Under the pieces are notes generated by a model, which worked only from the letters and a program-made list of their open reading frames with translations, searched no databases and was not told the DNA's origin. A program made the position numbers and the translations under genes. This document shows, one piece after another, positions 60,600-64,000 of a stretch of 64,000 bases of DNA. How positions within the stretch are numbered: the stretch's first letter is position 1; every line of letters begins with the position of its first letter. The stretch covers positions 6,748,760-6,812,759 of the forward strand of contig NC_049992.1 of NCBI RefSeq assembly GCF_000003815.2, written 5' to 3'. This DNA is from Branchiostoma floridae (taxonomy: Eukaryota > Chordata > Leptocardii > Amphioxiformes > Branchiostomatidae).

Positions 60600-62080
60600 A
60601 CAGCAAGTAAATTTTATGGATGATATTAGCGCGCGCATTAATTTTCGCCTGATTTAAAAAAAAAAAAAATTCTTGGGAAATGGTCGACATGACGAGAGAA
60701 AGTACCAAAATGGGCAAAAATGCTGCATCATATGCTAATGACTGTATTTGTACAAGTGACACTAGCCAGGTAGCCATGACTGTAGTTATAGAAGTGAAAC
60801 TATGAATTTAGTTAGATAGTTGTAAAAGTGGCACGTTAAAGAACCCACTACACGTGCGATGGTGCGGTGTGAGTGGTTCAAAACCTACAGTCCCTGGTCG
60901 CACCTGGGGCAATTACTGTCGTATTGAGGTCATTAGGCGCTGCCATTTCAGACCCTTTCGACTTAGCCCCGCCTATTGTAAGCTCCTCGCAATTAAGCCC
61001 TTGGCTGCGAAGAGAGAGTAGTCGACCCATACAATACAATACTTTATGTGAGTTTCAGCGTATTTTGTCAATCCAAGTTACTAGTATACGATGAAAAAAT
61101 ACGCAATAGGTAGAAGCAGACTTTTAATAAAGACGTAACATTACAAAGATGGAAATTATCAAAAAGTTTATCACATTCGACCACGTCTAGATCTTTGGGA
61201 TTAGCAATTGATCTACACGAGAAAAAAAACATAGCTGCCAGTCGTAACCCTGAGCTTCCTTACTCAACACGTTACCGTTGACTGTATTGACCTCATCTTG
61301 TGAGAACGATTTTGTTCAAGCTCCAATGGGATGATTAGTCCTCGGGCGTGTCGAAGCGATGGGTAAATGATTGATTCTGAATATAAAAAGTAACAGCCCG
61401 TGCATTTAAAAAAAAAAACAACACCCTAGCTATATCAGAATAAATCATTTTATTCTTACATAAAATCTGAGATAAAATGTGTGAAAGTAGATACCTGAAT
61501 TTTTTACCGTATTTTCCTATTGATGAAATTATACAACAAATCATTGCATTCTGACATAAAATCCAACATAAAATGCCTGAATTTGTTACGTTATTTTCCT
61601 CTTGATAAAACTATTACATACGAGCGCGCGTCGGTATTCAGGAATCTTCAGTGTCAAAGATCCCCAGAAGTTTCGACGGCTTAATTTTCAAAACCTGGTT
61701 ATAACACTTTAAGATAAAGGTATGCCATATAAAATGTGATAATCATGTGAATGCGTTATGACATGAACATCGGTTATCTAATAAAACGCGTATCTAATGT
61801 TGTACACACATTGACTCAAAAATCGAAGAGCGCTCCAAGCCTGTGCTGATCGGACAGGTAGATGGTTATAACTTTATTTTCTGCCAGAAACAAGAATGCC
61901 AACTTGATAAGGGTTGCGGTAAACCAATCACGTCCAAAAGGCACACTGTAGTCAATGGCTTGGAAAATCCATTTTCGAGTTCATTGCCTGAGTTCGTTGA
62001 GCGAGAAACTATTTTGGTTTTTAGCACGGAAGCATGGTTATTTATTCAGCAGTTGAAAGAATGGCATTTATCGTAGCCTG
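60600..62080. other. No recognised gene
   Basis: AT-rich, with an A run at 60656-60669. A plus-strand frame at 61843-62076 has three cysteines but no recognised family. Confidence 0.35.
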
Positions 62081-62346
62081 GTCGGTGACTTGTTACCCTG
62101 GATGCCAGACAGGACCGGGTAGCTAGCGAGTTTTGTTCGGGGAGCCAAGGCAGTCAGCCCGCCGATCTCACATTAGCGCTCCGGGGAGTCTAAGCCTGAA
62201 GGAGTTATGAGAAAAGGGCAGGTGGACCTCATCGGGCTTTAACTCCCCGGGGCGCTAATAGGAATTCGGCGGGCCTGACTGTCTCGGGACACCGAATAAA
62301 CTGTCCGAGCTGCCCGATCCCGGCTGGCTCCCAGGGTAGTGACCTG
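62081..62346. mobile_element. Palindromic MITE
   Basis: Arms of about 110 bp: TTACCCTGGATGCCAGACAG opposite CCCGGCTGGCTCCCAGGGTA, and CGCTCCGGGGAGT opposite ACTCCCCGGGGCG. Confidence 0.88.
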
Positions 62347-63229
62347 TTCATGGACTGGCACAACAGAATTGATTTCAAGGTAGATGGCATTTATATTGGT
62401 GCTGCAAAAATCGATTGATATCAAAAGATGAACATTGTTTTGAATAAGGTGAACAAAATTGATTTGAAGATTAAAAAAGATGTCGTTGAATTAATTGATT
62501 TAATAGCTGATATGGGAATATGGACCTGCAACTCGCTTTTGATGGACAGATATGGATGGATGAATCATAATGAGAGTCGAAAATATTGGCATTAATGACA
62601 ATCATTTTCAAAGTTTGTGTTCCCGTAGATACAATAGGGAAACAGACATATTGTTGTACGTAGGTCTATGCGGTTTTATGTCCTTGCGCTGTACTTTAGT
62701 TTACTCCTTTTATCTATGTTCGAATAAATCAACAATATAACACAATATAATATACAACACAAAGTGTCTTCTCGGTGTCATCATTATCATCATGCTGCAT
62801 GACAGGTTTGTGAGCTCCTAACGTTACCTACAGTGACAGATGTGCTAACAGAGATCAAAAGACTCATTTCTAAATCCCCATGCCAACGAGAGCTGTCTAG
62901 TTCCCGCCATCGCGTGGCAAGACTCGATTACGACAATCACCACAATGATTGCCTGACAAATTTGGGGCGGAATTTTGGATGGCCTCCAGGGAGCAAGGAC
63001 GAAGTGCTTAGAGACCATGTTTTTATGCCATTCTCAATTTTTTTTCAGAAACGTCATCGGAATTTTCCTTCGTTATATATTTGTATTTTGGCCCACAATT
63101 AGTGTTTTTCATTTGTTTTTACGTGATTATCATTTTTATTCACCTTCTTGTATTATTACAGCTAGTAAGTACCCAATAATGTTCTTGTAACGTGCACAAG
63201 GCACCTTTTCGAACCCATTTTACGTACCT

Positions 63230-63870
63230 AAAATATTCTAAACATTACATATTACACTACACATCACTTCAAAAGCCATCAGAAGTGATATTCTACGCGC
63301 AGTGGAGAAATTGTAACTGTGAATTCTGCATTACAGCCTCATAGTTTTGTAGCTGGCTACATTGCGTTTCGTTCCTTTCCTATAACAACAACAGCGGCGC
63401 GGTCTTCATAGTATGTTCCGCCCCTATCACGATCATAATGATTGTTTGCCAAATTTGGCTTGGGATTTCACTTTAAAAGCCATCAGAAGAGAAATTGCAA
63501 CTGCGAATTCTGCATTACAGCTTTATAGTTTTGTAGCTGGCTACATTGAGTTTCGTTCCTTTCATATAGTTTCCGCTGTCTCCATAGCGCGTTGTATGCC
63601 CCGATGACGATCATCGCACATAATGATTGTTTGGCAAATTTGGCTTGGAGTTTTGCTTAAAAAAACATCAGAAGAGAAATTGTAACTGTGAATTCTGCAT
63701 TACAGCTTTATAGTTTTGTAGCTGAGTACATCGTCTCTCGTTTCTTTCCTATGACAACAACAGCGGCGCGTTCTCCATTGCGTATTGCGCCCGGATCACG
63801 ATCATCGCACATAATGATTGTTTGGCAAATTTGGCTTGGGATTTGGCCGGTCCCCAGAGGGCGCGACTAA
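63230..63870. repeat. 184-185 bp tandem repeat, 3-4 copies
   Basis: Landmark GAATTCTGCATTACAG at 63321, 63505 and 63690. Units share TTATAGTTTTGTAGCTG and AATGATTGTTTGGCAAATTT. A diverged half unit lies at 62920-63010. The array ends near 63870 in a CCCCAGAGGGCGCGAC segment also seen, diverged, near 62985. Confidence 0.9.
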
Positions 63871-64000
63871 GTGCCTGAAACCTAGCAATGGCACGGAACG
63901 GGGCGTCGGGAGATCCCAGGCGGGAGCTGGATCGATTGCTCGCCGTTGGTTTTTATCACTTGCTGCAGCCGAACCGGAAGGGTAATTGAATTCGTACCGT

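Noticed and set aside
62828-62867. Possible leader exon for the receptor gene on the minus strand (MSLLISVSTSVTV, then a phase 1 donor TAG|GTAACG).
   Set aside because: Phase and strand fit, but 13 residues with several serines and threonines make a poor signal peptide, the intron would exceed 12 kb, and such short chance matches are expected.

Overview
This is eukaryotic, AT-rich genomic DNA from a metazoan. Exons are short and split by introns of about 1.5-6 kb, two 100-N assembly gaps are present (30596-30695, 37211-37310), and the intervening DNA is packed with short inverted-repeat elements (MITEs), tRNA-derived SINEs, eroded LINE ends and minisatellites. The repeat landscape and the style of the immunoglobulin-superfamily gene make a lancelet (Branchiostoma-like cephalochordate) the best guess. 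That assignment rests on familiarity with such repeats, not on a database search.

The one gene that can be read with confidence lies on the minus strand from about 50.7 kb down to 30.8 kb. Its exons spell a type I membrane receptor: a V-like Ig domain without the usual disulphide cysteines, two C2/I-type Ig domains, a transmembrane helix, a juxtamembrane YYNM motif, a complete SH3 domain, and a tyrosine-bearing tail ending with a YKNV motif, a stop and a polyadenylation signal. Every junction from Ig1 to the tail exon is phase 1, and the last is phase 0, so the seven exons join in frame to about 491 residues. The first (leader) exon was not found in the 13.3 kb to the right. The extracellular part resembles CEACAM/hepaCAM-type receptors; an SH3 domain in the cytoplasmic tail of such a receptor is the unusual part and the main finding.

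A second minus-strand gene seems to start at 13.4 kb: a leader exon encodes a clean signal peptide and ends in phase 1 at a strong donor, the format expected for an Ig-type gene. No Ig exon follows in the remaining 13.3 kb. This may mark a tandem neighbour whose body lies beyond the left edge.

Region by region: 1-13 kb is intronic or intergenic with (AATG)n and (GTTT)n tracts, a SINE, a 34-bp minisatellite, LINE fragments and one possible exon. 13-14.3 kb is the start of the second gene. 14.3-30 kb is repeat-rich DNA without a firm gene, including a 34-bp minisatellite split by a hAT-like element. 30.8-50.7 kb is the receptor gene with MITE-filled introns. 50.7-64 kb is repeat-rich, with a tandem block at 59.6-60.6 kb and another at 63.2-63.9 kb.
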